Positions 38,301 to 45,971 of a stretch of DNA of 64,000 nucleotides are shown here, one piece after another (position 1 is the stretch's first letter; each line of letters opens with the position of its first letter). Both the position numbers and the translations under genes were made by a program. Source of the DNA: Clostridia bacterium (GTDB taxonomy: Bacteria > Bacillota > Clostridia > Christensenellales > Borkfalkiaceae). The DNA is taken from the NCBI GenBank assembly GCA_029059705.1, contig JAIDVM010000031.1, forward strand, positions 1 to 64,000, in the 5' to 3' direction. The notes beneath the pieces were generated by a model that made no database searches, was not told the DNA's origin, and saw only the letters and a list, made by a program, of their open reading frames with translations.

Positions 38301-39664
38301 TCAAACTCGACAGCGTAATCTCGATAGGTATCGAAGCGTTTATAGACGGCAAGACTGCGGAAGTCCGTCTTCCCGCAAGCCTTGCGGAAATCGGCGACGC
38401 GGCATTTGCACGTTCTACTAATTTAAGAAGCTTTACCGTAGACGGCGGCAACAATATTTTCTTTGCCGATGACGGCGTTTTATACCGCAATATCGATGGG
38501 CAAACGGGCGCATACGAGCTTTGCGCTTATCCTTCGGCAAAAGTAATAGGACTTGTCGACGGCATGCGCACCTACGAAGTGAAGGAAGGCACGGTTTCCG
38601 TTCAGAGCTACGCGTTTGCATTGCTCAACAACAACACGGTGAACAGGGTTAAGCTCCCTTACAGCGTAAAGGTAATAGGCGGCGGCGCGTTCTTCCAAAG
38701 CAACATTATCGAATATCATTTCGAAAGCATTAACGCTCCCGTGCTTTTAACCGAGGTTGATTACGGTTTAAGCTCAGGTTCAAGTTATTACCTTTACTAC
38801 AACAATTTCTACGATTATTTCCTCGAGCATTACGCTCCGTTGCAAGGTCCGCTGACGGGCGCGGCAACGTTGAAGATATACAAGCCTACCAACGGCATCG
38901 GTTACGATAACTTTATTTTCAAAAATTACTTCTCGTCGGCAGTCGAACTCGGCGAGCTGATGGAAGACTTAACCCGCACCGTAAAGAACATGATTGAAGG
39001 CTTTAAGTATACGGTGGAGGACATAAACGGTTGGTTAAACCTTCCCGTAAACGAAGATAATAAGAAAATGGTTACGGAATTCTCCGAGCAGGTTAAGGAA
39101 GCTCACCGCCTCTACAACACGATACGCGGCGAAGTTCAGCTCAATCACCTCGGTGCGGAAACCGCCGAAAAGCTTTTTGCAACCGAAGCGGCGCTTAAAC
39201 CCGTAAAGAGCAAATTCAACGTTCCTTTCCGCGTAACCTCGCTTTCGGTAAGTCAGGATTCAACCTATAAAAAGGAATACCGCGAAGGCGAAAGGTTTAA
39301 CCCCAAGGGGCTTATCGTTATAATCAATTACGACGATTATTCCACCGCGATTGCGGACATGTCGCAGCTTACGCTTTCTCCGACTTACGACAGAGAACTT
39401 AACACGCTCGACAACTACGTGGAGTATAACGGCTACGGCACGAGAGTAAGGGTTCCCATAACGGTAACCAACGGAAACAGCGGCAATAACGGCGGCGAAG
39501 GCGGAGTAAATCCCGCGGTTATATACGGACCGATAATCGGCGTTGTCGTCGTTGCGGCGGCAGTTGCGGCAACTTTGATAATTTTGAAAAAGAAAAAGGC
39601 GGCCGCACCCGCGGCAACCGTTGCCCAAAACGAAGAAGAAACTACCGGCAAATCCAAAGAATAA
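32330..39664 (+). CDS. Subtilase (S8) fused to BspA-like leucine-rich repeats, cell-surface protease
   Basis: 2,444 aa. ATG 32330 has GGAGG 5-9 nt upstream; an ATG 15 nt earlier does not. Order: signal peptide (to about residue 31), an inhibitor-I9-like propeptide (about 80-175), then a peptidase S8 domain with Asp224 (AVLDTGLDYTH), His305 (QHGTHVAG) and Ser672 (MSGTSMATP). A PA-like insert lies between His and Ser (about 480-640). C5a-peptidase-like fibronectin folds (about 780-1180) and two Ig-like BIG2 units (about 1230-1420) follow, then about 600 residues of BspA-type LRR_5 repeats (AF.GCTSLE.V.LP). A coiled segment, a Big_3-like domain, and a C-terminal membrane helix with a KKKK tail complete it. 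All three catalytic residues are present, so it should be active. It likely digests proteins at the cell surface to feed the Opp importer just downstream. Confidence 0.93.
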   Translation: MRNKFKRFACLGLTAVFMASFSAGNILAFADSGESPAQVERYQNTEIENVTGKVDLSDITLKNLNSSVLKNTDNYEVKDETRTLIVTLDKRTVLDYMPDGENVADYLSSYSGKKAARAVNETQNELLNAIHAKNIGYSLVYQYTAVTNAVAIKVNTKYISAIKSIPGVESVVVSETYYAPEEVTAEDGATNATLANVYKTGIYNSDKYVQEGLDGSGMTVAVLDTGLDYTHSAFSTERFTSKDLGMTKDDVAEKTVGANVLNAVTLSANKGQTVTADDLYVNEKIPFAYDYADKDADVYPSYSQHGTHVAGIVAGNDTQYKDKNGNTVSEPFYGVAPNAQLVICKVFTDDFDSDELGGAVAEDIVAALEDCVKLGVDVINMSLGTTAGFSTMYIEGDDEGQMFAKVYENIKKQGISMMCAASNDFSSGYGSAFGTNKADAPDSGTVGSPSTFVGAMSVASINGQLSPYMTFNGNRVYFQDASDANGVKQNFIDDMLGKKGEAGSKDSAKFKFVVISGPGKAGDYTAAVLNEIEKAHAQGEKIIALVSRGSTTFKDKVLKAIEKKVDAIIIHNNVAGTVGMTYGDIKNPIPAVTITMDAGNMMRYETTASGKLQERLTGEIILDRSYEAGPFMNDYSSWGATPDLKLKPEITAHGGEITSTVAGGYAEMSGTSMATPNLAGFTALLRSYLIKEHADLVSDENGVNSVLLNRLINQILMSTAKTVYDQNELPYSPRKQGAGLATLDNVMSTNAYCWTDEANGGAEDNRPKIELGYDKNCKGVEDAKSTFENLTFYVTNFGSTPLKFRTNSIFMTETLSSDGLAVAEKAYILDDNKAVWTLNDAPINEGEEFEVPAGASAKLTVTLSLSDAEKKYIQTSFKNGMYVEGFLRLISSTDGQCDLTVPFMGFYGNWKKAPLLDYDCYEISDFQKDSQYTDETRPQPRVWATQMYLKYYNNDYSIPMGGFAYLQDDSDGVQQIYTEREHAAISCYNVYNGEGNTDNYMTTTEIRGLYTGLLRNCEIVTYDLYNDETGELISGNNCVYRVEKAYASGGSAHPANVEMKLNPYDLGLKSNGKYRVDYKFYFEYEDYKNGVPVDPENTVSMSFYVDYEAPILQQSRIRYFDYKENNKNKQRIYLDLDVYDNHYPQAVVLCYAKRENDVTSLEMVTRYATPVYNAVKNGTTTVSIDITDVYEKYGDRFFVQIDDYALNHSVWQIDRIKSNVVQLPENFDINGASEITIGVNEAAKISLNYEGNANLSNFTWSSSSRRVLQVKNGEIFGVAPGTATLTVTGNNNVRKTITVNVVESNTVLNMPAMSFGTITGANNNLVKAQGAVDVNAGQKFQLELNTDPWYYVYSDAYKNLKIKWTSTDTTVATVDQNGNVVTQEKWGSASIMATVMDGEIETIYGASVRLNVQEPFKISNYTLTKYYGLGGDNGVLKVDDDKNIMYIGEDAFEDVDNVRVIILPKTVIQINEYAFRNCTSLEEVYFIDQNKIKPANSALSIIMRRAFYGCKNLKKVDLSNCKSITVCEEAFWGTSYDRNGKELDGCVNLSEIVEMTKIGTMGNRAFAGTAIKTADISGLHIAGKDVFADCKALNKVVTSKDSAIGEGMFSGCSALEEVTINAAKVGARAFKGCTKLAKATFNSALSYSLGDEAFAGCSALATVQNANCIAKAGDKAFDGTPYHNSASAIYSNGGRTLVLAPAIIDGTFSLSGVTEIAPYAFSSSRLASGVTTINLASVEKIGEGAFARLGITSINIPSTVKEIAPHAFEGTAITSLSIPSSVTTLSNYAFADCKSLESVTFAEGIKAIGDGVFAGCTALKNVTLPQSLKEMGSLNFSDCSSLAQISLPALEALGFGTFLGCTNLASVTFDAGASTTGTATFGRIVMQADGSVVFDGCKALTSVTLGNNVKEIGAYAFAGCTSLENLVTGATSVGMYAFAGCTALTNLTGLDKIVIIEDGAFTNCSKLLDLNLSAAQFIGNGAFAGVGFTSLKLDSVISIGIEAFIDGKTAEVRLPASLAEIGDAAFARSTNLRSFTVDGGNNIFFADDGVLYRNIDGQTGAYELCAYPSAKVIGLVDGMRTYEVKEGTVSVQSYAFALLNNNTVNRVKLPYSVKVIGGGAFFQSNIIEYHFESINAPVLLTEVDYGLSSGSSYYLYYNNFYDYFLEHYAPLQGPLTGAATLKIYKPTNGIGYDNFIFKNYFSSAVELGELMEDLTRTVKNMIEGFKYTVEDINGWLNLPVNEDNKKMVTEFSEQVKEAHRLYNTIRGEVQLNHLGAETAEKLFATEAALKPVKSKFNVPFRVTSLSVSQDSTYKKEYREGERFNPKGLIVIINYDDYSTAIADMSQLTLSPTYDRELNTLDNYVEYNGYGTRVRVPITVTNGNSGNNGGEGGVNPAVIYGPIIGVVVVAAAVAATLIILKKKKAAAPAATVAQNEEETTGKSKE

Positions 39665-39686
39665 TTCTTAACTTTAAGAGGATTAA

Positions 39687-41078
39687 ATGAGCAAGAGAAC
39701 AAGATTTAAGCTGTTAATACTTGCGGCGGCGCTGTGCGTTACCGCAGCGCTGTTTGCGGGTTGTTCGGGCGAGCTTAAAGTCAACGACTTTTTGGGCCAG
39801 AACAACGCACTTAATCAGCAGGTAACTTATTACGGCAACGGCGGTTATTTCAATAATACCAACAATATAGTAGAAAAAAATATCTATTATCACGTTGACG
39901 ATTATGTAATAACCGATTTCAGCAACATTAACGGAATATCGCTTGCAAGAGAAAACTACGTTTTCCTCGGCTGGTACCATACCGAACTCACCGACAAAAT
40001 CGACGGAGAAGGCAACGTTGTGTATGACACCGAGGGAAAACCCGTTCAGGTTCCCGTTTTCGAGACAATCGAAGTAATAATAAACGACAAGGCAACCGAG
40101 GTAAAGGTAGCTAAAATAGACGAAAACCGTCCGCTTGAAGCGGGCTTGAAAATGCCCGCAAACACCCATTATTACGTGGGCGCAAAGTGGGCGCAGGACG
40201 TTCAGCTTCAATACGTTTTGGCAAGCGACGACCCGATAACCGTTAAAGTGGACGGTGTGGACACCGTAAAGAACAAGGGCGACGTAATTGCTTATAAAAA
40301 CTTTTATAACAACTCCACAACGATAGAGGACAAAGCTCCCGTCGCAAGTTCCGATTCGACGTTCCTTCAATGCTTCCTCGACGCGGATTGCAAAATCCCC
40401 GCGGCGGGCATTACGATTAATAAACCCGATTTCGATGACGAAGACGCGCAGCAAAAGGCAACCGTTTACGTTAAGTATATCAAGGGAATTTACACCGTAG
40501 TAAGAACCGAAGCCGACGTAAGAAAAATGTTCAACAGTCTGCAAGACGAAACGAGCTTTTATATCTTTAACGATATCACGTGCAGCGGCAACGGCTTACA
40601 GTTTAATCCTAAATCGTCCGCGGGCAGAACCAATTGCAAAATCGAGGGCAACGGACACACGATTTCGAACCTGAGATTTGAATTTGTAAGCGCTTCGTCG
40701 ATAATCATGGGCGAAACCTATTCGATTTTCGGTAAATTCGGCGCTTCTGCCGAAATTAAAAACTTAACTTTAAATAACGTAAAGGCAAGCTTTAATTCAA
40801 ACAGAAATCTGGGCGGATTATATTTCTTGTGCTCGGGCGACGACGGCGCTACGTTTGAAAACTTTGAAATAAAGAACGCGGTTTTAGACGTAGACGTATC
40901 GGGCAGAGTTTCAAACATTCAGCTCATAAACGGCGTTTACCAAAGTAATAACTGGCTGGTCGGCGGCGTTGCTAACGACGCGGATTACAATAAGTTCGGC
41001 AATGGTAAGCTTACGATAAACGGCAAAAAGCTTATCGTAAAAGACGAGGTCGTTGTTGACGAACCCGCAAAGGAATAA
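39687..41078 (+). CDS. Lipoprotein with InlB-type repeat
   Basis: 463 aa. The signal peptide ends in the lipobox LFAGC (Cys26). Residues about 45-90 (VTYYGNGGYFN...ENYVFLGWYHTE) match a Listeria/Bacteroides InlB-type repeat. A later segment with GNGHTISNLRFEF and FGASAEIKNLTLNNVKA looks like GLUG or beta-helix coils, similar to those in the 27212 product. It sits 22 nt after the protease gene and 32 nt before oppA, with AGAGGA before the ATG. A role in holding or presenting substrate between protease and importer is plausible, but only from context. Confidence 0.8.
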   Translation: MSKRTRFKLLILAAALCVTAALFAGCSGELKVNDFLGQNNALNQQVTYYGNGGYFNNTNNIVEKNIYYHVDDYVITDFSNINGISLARENYVFLGWYHTELTDKIDGEGNVVYDTEGKPVQVPVFETIEVIINDKATEVKVAKIDENRPLEAGLKMPANTHYYVGAKWAQDVQLQYVLASDDPITVKVDGVDTVKNKGDVIAYKNFYNNSTTIEDKAPVASSDSTFLQCFLDADCKIPAAGITINKPDFDDEDAQQKATVYVKYIKGIYTVVRTEADVRKMFNSLQDETSFYIFNDITCSGNGLQFNPKSSAGRTNCKIEGNGHTISNLRFEFVSASSIIMGETYSIFGKFGASAEIKNLTLNNVKASFNSNRNLGGLYFLCSGDDGATFENFEIKNAVLDVDVSGRVSNIQLINGVYQSNNWLVGGVANDADYNKFGNGKLTINGKKLIVKDEVVVDEPAKE

Positions 41079-41110
41079 TTACAAACCAACGAAATATCAG
41101 GAGGTAATAT

Positions 41111-43849
41111 ATGAATAAATTTTTTAAAGGAGCGATAGTGATAGGCGTGGGTTGCACCATGCTTGCAACAACGGCGCTGACTGCTTGCGGCGGTCAGGCT
41201 CTCGACACCGAAAAGCGTCCGTTAATGCTTTCGATTGGCTCGGTTGACGACAACTACAATCCGTTTTTCTACTCGGCATTGAACGACGGCGAATTGGTTT
41301 CGATGACGCAGATTTCCATGCTCACCATAGACAGCGACGGCGACATTGCTTGCGGCGACGACTGGCCCACCGTAGTGCAGGACTATAAATATACGATGTA
41401 CAACACGAAAGAGGTTGGCTCAGGCACTCCTACGGGCGTTGTGACAAGCGAAGGACAAACGGGCACCGGCAGCATGGACGGCAGAACGGAATACGAATTC
41501 CTTATTAAAGACGGAATTAAATTCAGCGACGGGCAGCCCCTCACCATAAAGGACGTACTTTTTAACTTATATGTTTACCTCGACTACGCATACACGGGTT
41601 CGTCCACAATGTATTCAACCGATATTCAGGGCTTAAAGGCGTACCGTTCGCAAACCCCCGGACTTGCCGACGACGGCAGCACCGATTTTGATAGCAGATT
41701 CCGTGAGCTTGCTCAGGATAGAATAACAAATCTTCTTAATTGGTCAAACGGTCGTGTTGATACGTATGATGCTGATGATTTGGCTGTTGTTGACGAGCTT
41801 TTTAAAGAGGAAATCAACAGCGACTGGAACGCGCTTTCGACAAGCTGGTCCGAAACGTTTAAGCACGCTTACAGATTTGAAGAAGTGTGGCAGGCTTACC
41901 TCTTTCAGGAGGGTATAATCGAGGTTCAGACAAAGCTTAATGATTACGGCGCAACCGTGGAGATTTTCGAAGATAAAAACGGCAACGGTAAACGCGACGA
42001 CGACGTTAATAATTCCGATAACAGCGAAAAATATTATACTACTCTCGACCCCAACCAAAAAGGTTCGCAGCAAGGCGCCGAAGGAACCGTTTCCGCAGCT
42101 CGGATTATAGAAGAGGTTGAGGCTGCTGCTACCCCCGAAAAAATTGCCGATTATATCGCCAATCATAATGAAGATGGCGTAACCATAACCGAACAAATGG
42201 CAAAAGAAGCTCTTTGGAAGGAAGCTTGCTTAAAAATAGTAAAAAGACAGTATTTGACTAAGGGTACAGACGGTTATACAAACGTTCTTTCGTACTGGGC
42301 TACGGGCTCTAAGGTTCTCGAAAGATTTATCGGCGACGAAAGTACAAAATATTTCAAAACGCATCAAGGTGTAAAAAGCATTAAAGGTATAACTACTTAT
42401 AAGACGGATACGTTTAACGGTCAAAAGCTCGGTGGCGAATACGACGTGCTTAAAATAGTAATCAACGGCATTGACCCCAAGGCAATATTCAACTTTGCAT
42501 TTGCAGTTACTCCGCTTCATTATTATTCCGGCTCGTGGACGAATTCAGAAACGGGTGTGACAACCAATTATGTAACGGAATTTAACGGCGTAGACAATTT
42601 CGGCGTAGCCGTAGGCGACAGCGACTTTTTCAGAGACGTTTTGGGCGCTCCCGAAAAGAACTCTCTTCCCGTAGGCGCGGGCGCTTATAAGGCGACCAAC
42701 TTCAACGGCGAAGACAATATAACGGGCGGCTTTAAGAGCGGCGACAATATTTTCCGTTATAAGCGCAACGAGTATTTCCATACAACAGGCAAAAATATCC
42801 AAAACGCTAAAATCAAGTTTGTAAACTACAAGGTTTATAACGACGATAAGATTATGGAAGCGCTTTCCAAGGGCGAAATAGATTACGGTATGCCCAATGC
42901 AAGCCTTTCAAACTTTAACCTTATTTCGCAGTCTCAAAATTCTCATCTTGCAAAGGAAAATTACCGTACGGGCGGTTACGGCTACGTTGGCATAAACCCC
43001 AAAAAAGTGCCCGAATATCCCATAAGACTTGCCATTATGAAGGCAATGAATGTTAATAAAGCGCTTGCAATGTACGGAACTCAGCTTGCCGAGGGCATTA
43101 ACAGACCTATGTCTTCAACCTCGTGGGCCTATCCCAGGGGAATAGGACCGCATGAAACTATCGGCGAATATCAAGCCGATGAGGCGCTGCTTAAAGCCGA
43201 GCTTGAAGAACTTGTAGCCAAAGCAGGCTATACGAAAGGCCCCGACGGAATCCTGATGAAGGATGAGCAGAAAGAGGGGATGGCAAATGCTGCAGATGAC
43301 ACCAAGCTTGACATTAAGTTTACTATTGCGGGCGAATCGGTAGCCGACCACCCCGCATACGCGATGTTCCTTGACGCAAAGGAAATTCTTGAAAGCGTTG
43401 GCTTTAAAATTACCGTTTCGGCGGACTCGCGCGCGCTTAAAATGCTTGCAAACGGCGAATTGGCGGTTTGGGCGGCAGCGTGGTCTTCTTCGGTAGACCC
43501 CGATATGTATCAGATTTATCACAAGGATTCAAAGGCAACCAGCGTTAAAAACTGGAACTATCCCAATATTCTGCAAGACCAGTCAACGTGGAGTTATGAG
43601 TTTGATATTATAGACGAACTCAGCGATAAAATAGACGAAGCAAGAACGGTTTTGGGTAAAGAACAACGTAAAACTATTTACGGCGAATGCCTTGACCTTG
43701 TAATGGAGCTTGCGGTTGAATTCCCCGTTTACCAAAGGGACGACCTTTGCGTTTATAACAAAAACGTTATTGCGGCAAATTCGCTTGTTAAAAACCCCAA
43801 CCATAACTTAGGCTTATTCGGAAAAATCTGGGAAATCAACTACGTATAA
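41111..43849 (+). CDS. oppA: Oligopeptide ABC transporter substrate-binding lipoprotein (OppA-like)
   Basis: 912 aa. The lipobox is LTAC (Cys26), with an AGGAGG site before the ATG. The SBP_bac_5 fold is recognisable by YEFLIKDGIKFSDGQPLTIKDV, GAGAYK, YGYVGINPKKVPEYPIRLAIMKAMN and AAWSSSVDPDMYQIYH. Typical OppA proteins are about 540-600 aa. The excess is mainly one insert of roughly 250 residues (about 200-450) with a calcium-loop-like DKNGNGKRDDD and a helical segment. The protein should capture peptides outside the membrane and deliver them to OppB/OppC. It lies between the surface protease and the permease genes, which supports peptide rather than nickel or sugar uptake. Confidence 0.92.
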   Translation: MNKFFKGAIVIGVGCTMLATTALTACGGQALDTEKRPLMLSIGSVDDNYNPFFYSALNDGELVSMTQISMLTIDSDGDIACGDDWPTVVQDYKYTMYNTKEVGSGTPTGVVTSEGQTGTGSMDGRTEYEFLIKDGIKFSDGQPLTIKDVLFNLYVYLDYAYTGSSTMYSTDIQGLKAYRSQTPGLADDGSTDFDSRFRELAQDRITNLLNWSNGRVDTYDADDLAVVDELFKEEINSDWNALSTSWSETFKHAYRFEEVWQAYLFQEGIIEVQTKLNDYGATVEIFEDKNGNGKRDDDVNNSDNSEKYYTTLDPNQKGSQQGAEGTVSAARIIEEVEAAATPEKIADYIANHNEDGVTITEQMAKEALWKEACLKIVKRQYLTKGTDGYTNVLSYWATGSKVLERFIGDESTKYFKTHQGVKSIKGITTYKTDTFNGQKLGGEYDVLKIVINGIDPKAIFNFAFAVTPLHYYSGSWTNSETGVTTNYVTEFNGVDNFGVAVGDSDFFRDVLGAPEKNSLPVGAGAYKATNFNGEDNITGGFKSGDNIFRYKRNEYFHTTGKNIQNAKIKFVNYKVYNDDKIMEALSKGEIDYGMPNASLSNFNLISQSQNSHLAKENYRTGGYGYVGINPKKVPEYPIRLAIMKAMNVNKALAMYGTQLAEGINRPMSSTSWAYPRGIGPHETIGEYQADEALLKAELEELVAKAGYTKGPDGILMKDEQKEGMANAADDTKLDIKFTIAGESVADHPAYAMFLDAKEILESVGFKITVSADSRALKMLANGELAVWAAAWSSSVDPDMYQIYHKDSKATSVKNWNYPNILQDQSTWSYEFDIIDELSDKIDEARTVLGKEQRKTIYGECLDLVMELAVEFPVYQRDDLCVYNKNVIAANSLVKNPNHNLGLFGKIWEINYV

Positions 43850-43876
43850 AAACCGATACGTTCGGAGCAAACATTC

Positions 43877-44872
43877 ATGACAAAATATATTATTAAAAGA
43901 ATACTTTTGTCCGTCGTAATTTTGTTTTTCGTTTCGCTTATTCTCTATTTGCTGATAAGGTGCATGCCCGTAAGCTTTATAGAGAATAAGTTTAACGAAA
44001 TAAATTCGGCCGGAAACCTGACGGAGGAGGACTTTAAAAGACTTCTTGCGATTTACGGTTTGGAGGACAACAGCTTCGGCGGTATAATAAGGGGTTACTT
44101 CGGCTGGCTCGGTAACTTTTTAAAGGGCGACATGGGCGTTTCTTTCCAAAAGCAAAACCCCGTAAGCCAGGTAATCGGCGAAACTATGGGCATTTCCTTC
44201 GGAATTGCCTTCGTTGCGCTCATTATCGAACTTATCATTGCCATTCCCCTCGGCATAAAGTGCGCAACCAACCAATACGGCAAGTTCGACTATGCCACAA
44301 CGGTTTTGTGCATGACACTTATGGCGTTTCCGTCGTTCTTCCTCGGCAACTTATTCATTAAAATATTTGCCGTCGACCTCGGCTGGTTTGATATAGGCGG
44401 CTTAAATTCGGGTTCGCTGCAGGGCGTTTCGTTTTTCGTGCGTTTCGGCGATATGGTTTGGCACTTGATTTTGCCTATTACCGTAATGGTGCTGCTTGAT
44501 ATAGGGCCGATGATGCGCTATACGCGAACCAACACTTTGGAGGTTTTAAACGCCGACTACATAAGAACGGCGCGCGCAAAGGGACTTTCGGAGAGTAAAG
44601 TAGTTTATAAGCACGTATTCAGAAACACGCTCATTCCGTTAATTACGCTTTTATCGTCAACGCTTCCAATGCTTTTCGGCGGCGCAATGATAACCGAAAC
44701 GGTGTTTGCAATTCCCGGTATCGGACAAACGGCGTATAACGCGCTTAAAGTAGGCGACATTCCCCTTGCAATGGGCTATAACATGTTTATTGCAATTCTC
44801 ACGGTGGTGGGCGTCCTTTTGGCGGACATAATGTACGCCGTGGTAGACCCCAGAGTTAAATTAGGAAAATAA
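43877..44872 (+). CDS. oppB: Oligopeptide ABC transporter permease OppB
   Basis: 331 aa, six membrane helices, GsiC/DppB type. The N-terminal TKYIIKRILLSVVILFFVSL and the C-terminal coupling-helix signature YIRTARAKGLSESKVVYKHVFRNTLIPLIT (EAA loop) are clear. It ends with ADIMYAVVDPRVKLGK, typical of OppB. GGAGC precedes the ATG, and oppC starts 5 nt after its stop. Confidence 0.95.
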   Translation: MTKYIIKRILLSVVILFFVSLILYLLIRCMPVSFIENKFNEINSAGNLTEEDFKRLLAIYGLEDNSFGGIIRGYFGWLGNFLKGDMGVSFQKQNPVSQVIGETMGISFGIAFVALIIELIIAIPLGIKCATNQYGKFDYATTVLCMTLMAFPSFFLGNLFIKIFAVDLGWFDIGGLNSGSLQGVSFFVRFGDMVWHLILPITVMVLLDIGPMMRYTRTNTLEVLNADYIRTARAKGLSESKVVYKHVFRNTLIPLITLLSSTLPMLFGGAMITETVFAIPGIGQTAYNALKVGDIPLAMGYNMFIAILTVVGVLLADIMYAVVDPRVKLGK

Positions 44873-44877
44873 GTGCT

Positions 44878-45969
44878 ATGGAAGAAAACAAAAAGGAAAA
44901 CGGCGTAGAAACAGCTACGCCAACCGAAAAGGAAAACTTTAACGATAACCTCCACGGCGAAAACCTTACCGAACGGGCAAAGGTGCTTTCTCCCGGAATG
45001 ACTGTTTTAAAGCGGTTTTTCCGCTCTAAGCTGTCGATTATAGGTCTTGTGGCAATAATAATTTTGTTTTTGTTCTCGTTTGTCGGGCCTCTGTTTTCCC
45101 CTTGGAGCGGCAACGGCGGCACCATTAAGGATTACGACCCCGCCAGCAGACCTATTTTGGGTACGTATTCTACAATAGAATACATAGGACCTGACGGCAA
45201 CGTTTATACGGCTTACGACGTAACCATAGACGAGCTTTTGGATTACGTCAGCCTTGGCGATATTTCGGGCAGCCATTGGCTTGGCACCACTTACGAAGGC
45301 TACGATGTTTTCACGCGCTTAATGTACGGCGGAAGGGTTTCGCTTACGATTGGTTTCGTGGTAATAATACTCGAAACGTTAATCGGCGTTGTTCTTGGCG
45401 GGCTTGCGGGTTACTTCGGCAAATGGGTCGATAACCTGATAATGCGAATAGTTGATATTTTAAGCTGTATTCCGTCCCTTCCCATAATGCTTATACTAAG
45501 CGCCGTATTCGAGTCGGCGAATATCATGGATATTTCAAGGCTCTATTACATGATGGCAATTCTATGTCTGATGGGCTGGACGGGCACGGCAAGGCTTGTC
45601 CGAGGGCAGATTCTTTCGCTGCGCGAGCAGGAATTTATGCTTGCGGCAAAGTGTTCGGGTCTGTCCACAGGCAAAAAGATATTCAAGCACCTGCTTCCCA
45701 ACGTAATCCCCCAGCTAATCGTTTCTATGACGCTCGGCTTGGGCAGCATAATATTGATGGAAGCAACGCTCGGTTACTTGGGAATAGGCGCTCCTCCCGA
45801 AGCGGCAACGTGGGGCACAATGATAGAGCTTGCGTCTAACGCGCGTTACAGAAATTTCTATCCCAACCTCTGGCTGGGTGCGGGCATATGTATAACGCTT
45901 GCAATTCTCGCGTTCAACTTCGTCGGCGACGGACTTCGCGACGCGTTCGACCCTAAAATGAAGAGGTAA
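44878..45969 (+). CDS. oppC: Oligopeptide ABC transporter permease OppC
   Basis: 363 aa, six membrane helices with a cytoplasmic N-terminal extension of about 45 acidic/basic residues. The family features LGTTYEGYDVFTRLMYGGRVSLTIG, the EAA loop EFMLAAKCSGLSTGKKIFKHLLPNVIPQLI, and the C-terminal FVGDGLRDAFDPKMKR are all present. The Shine-Dalgarno is weak (AGGA is distant), so its translation is probably coupled to oppB. Confidence 0.95.
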   Translation: MEENKKENGVETATPTEKENFNDNLHGENLTERAKVLSPGMTVLKRFFRSKLSIIGLVAIIILFLFSFVGPLFSPWSGNGGTIKDYDPASRPILGTYSTIEYIGPDGNVYTAYDVTIDELLDYVSLGDISGSHWLGTTYEGYDVFTRLMYGGRVSLTIGFVVIILETLIGVVLGGLAGYFGKWVDNLIMRIVDILSCIPSLPIMLILSAVFESANIMDISRLYYMMAILCLMGWTGTARLVRGQILSLREQEFMLAAKCSGLSTGKKIFKHLLPNVIPQLIVSMTLGLGSIILMEATLGYLGIGAPPEAATWGTMIELASNARYRNFYPNLWLGAGICITLAILAFNFVGDGLRDAFDPKMKR

Positions 45970-45971
45970 CA

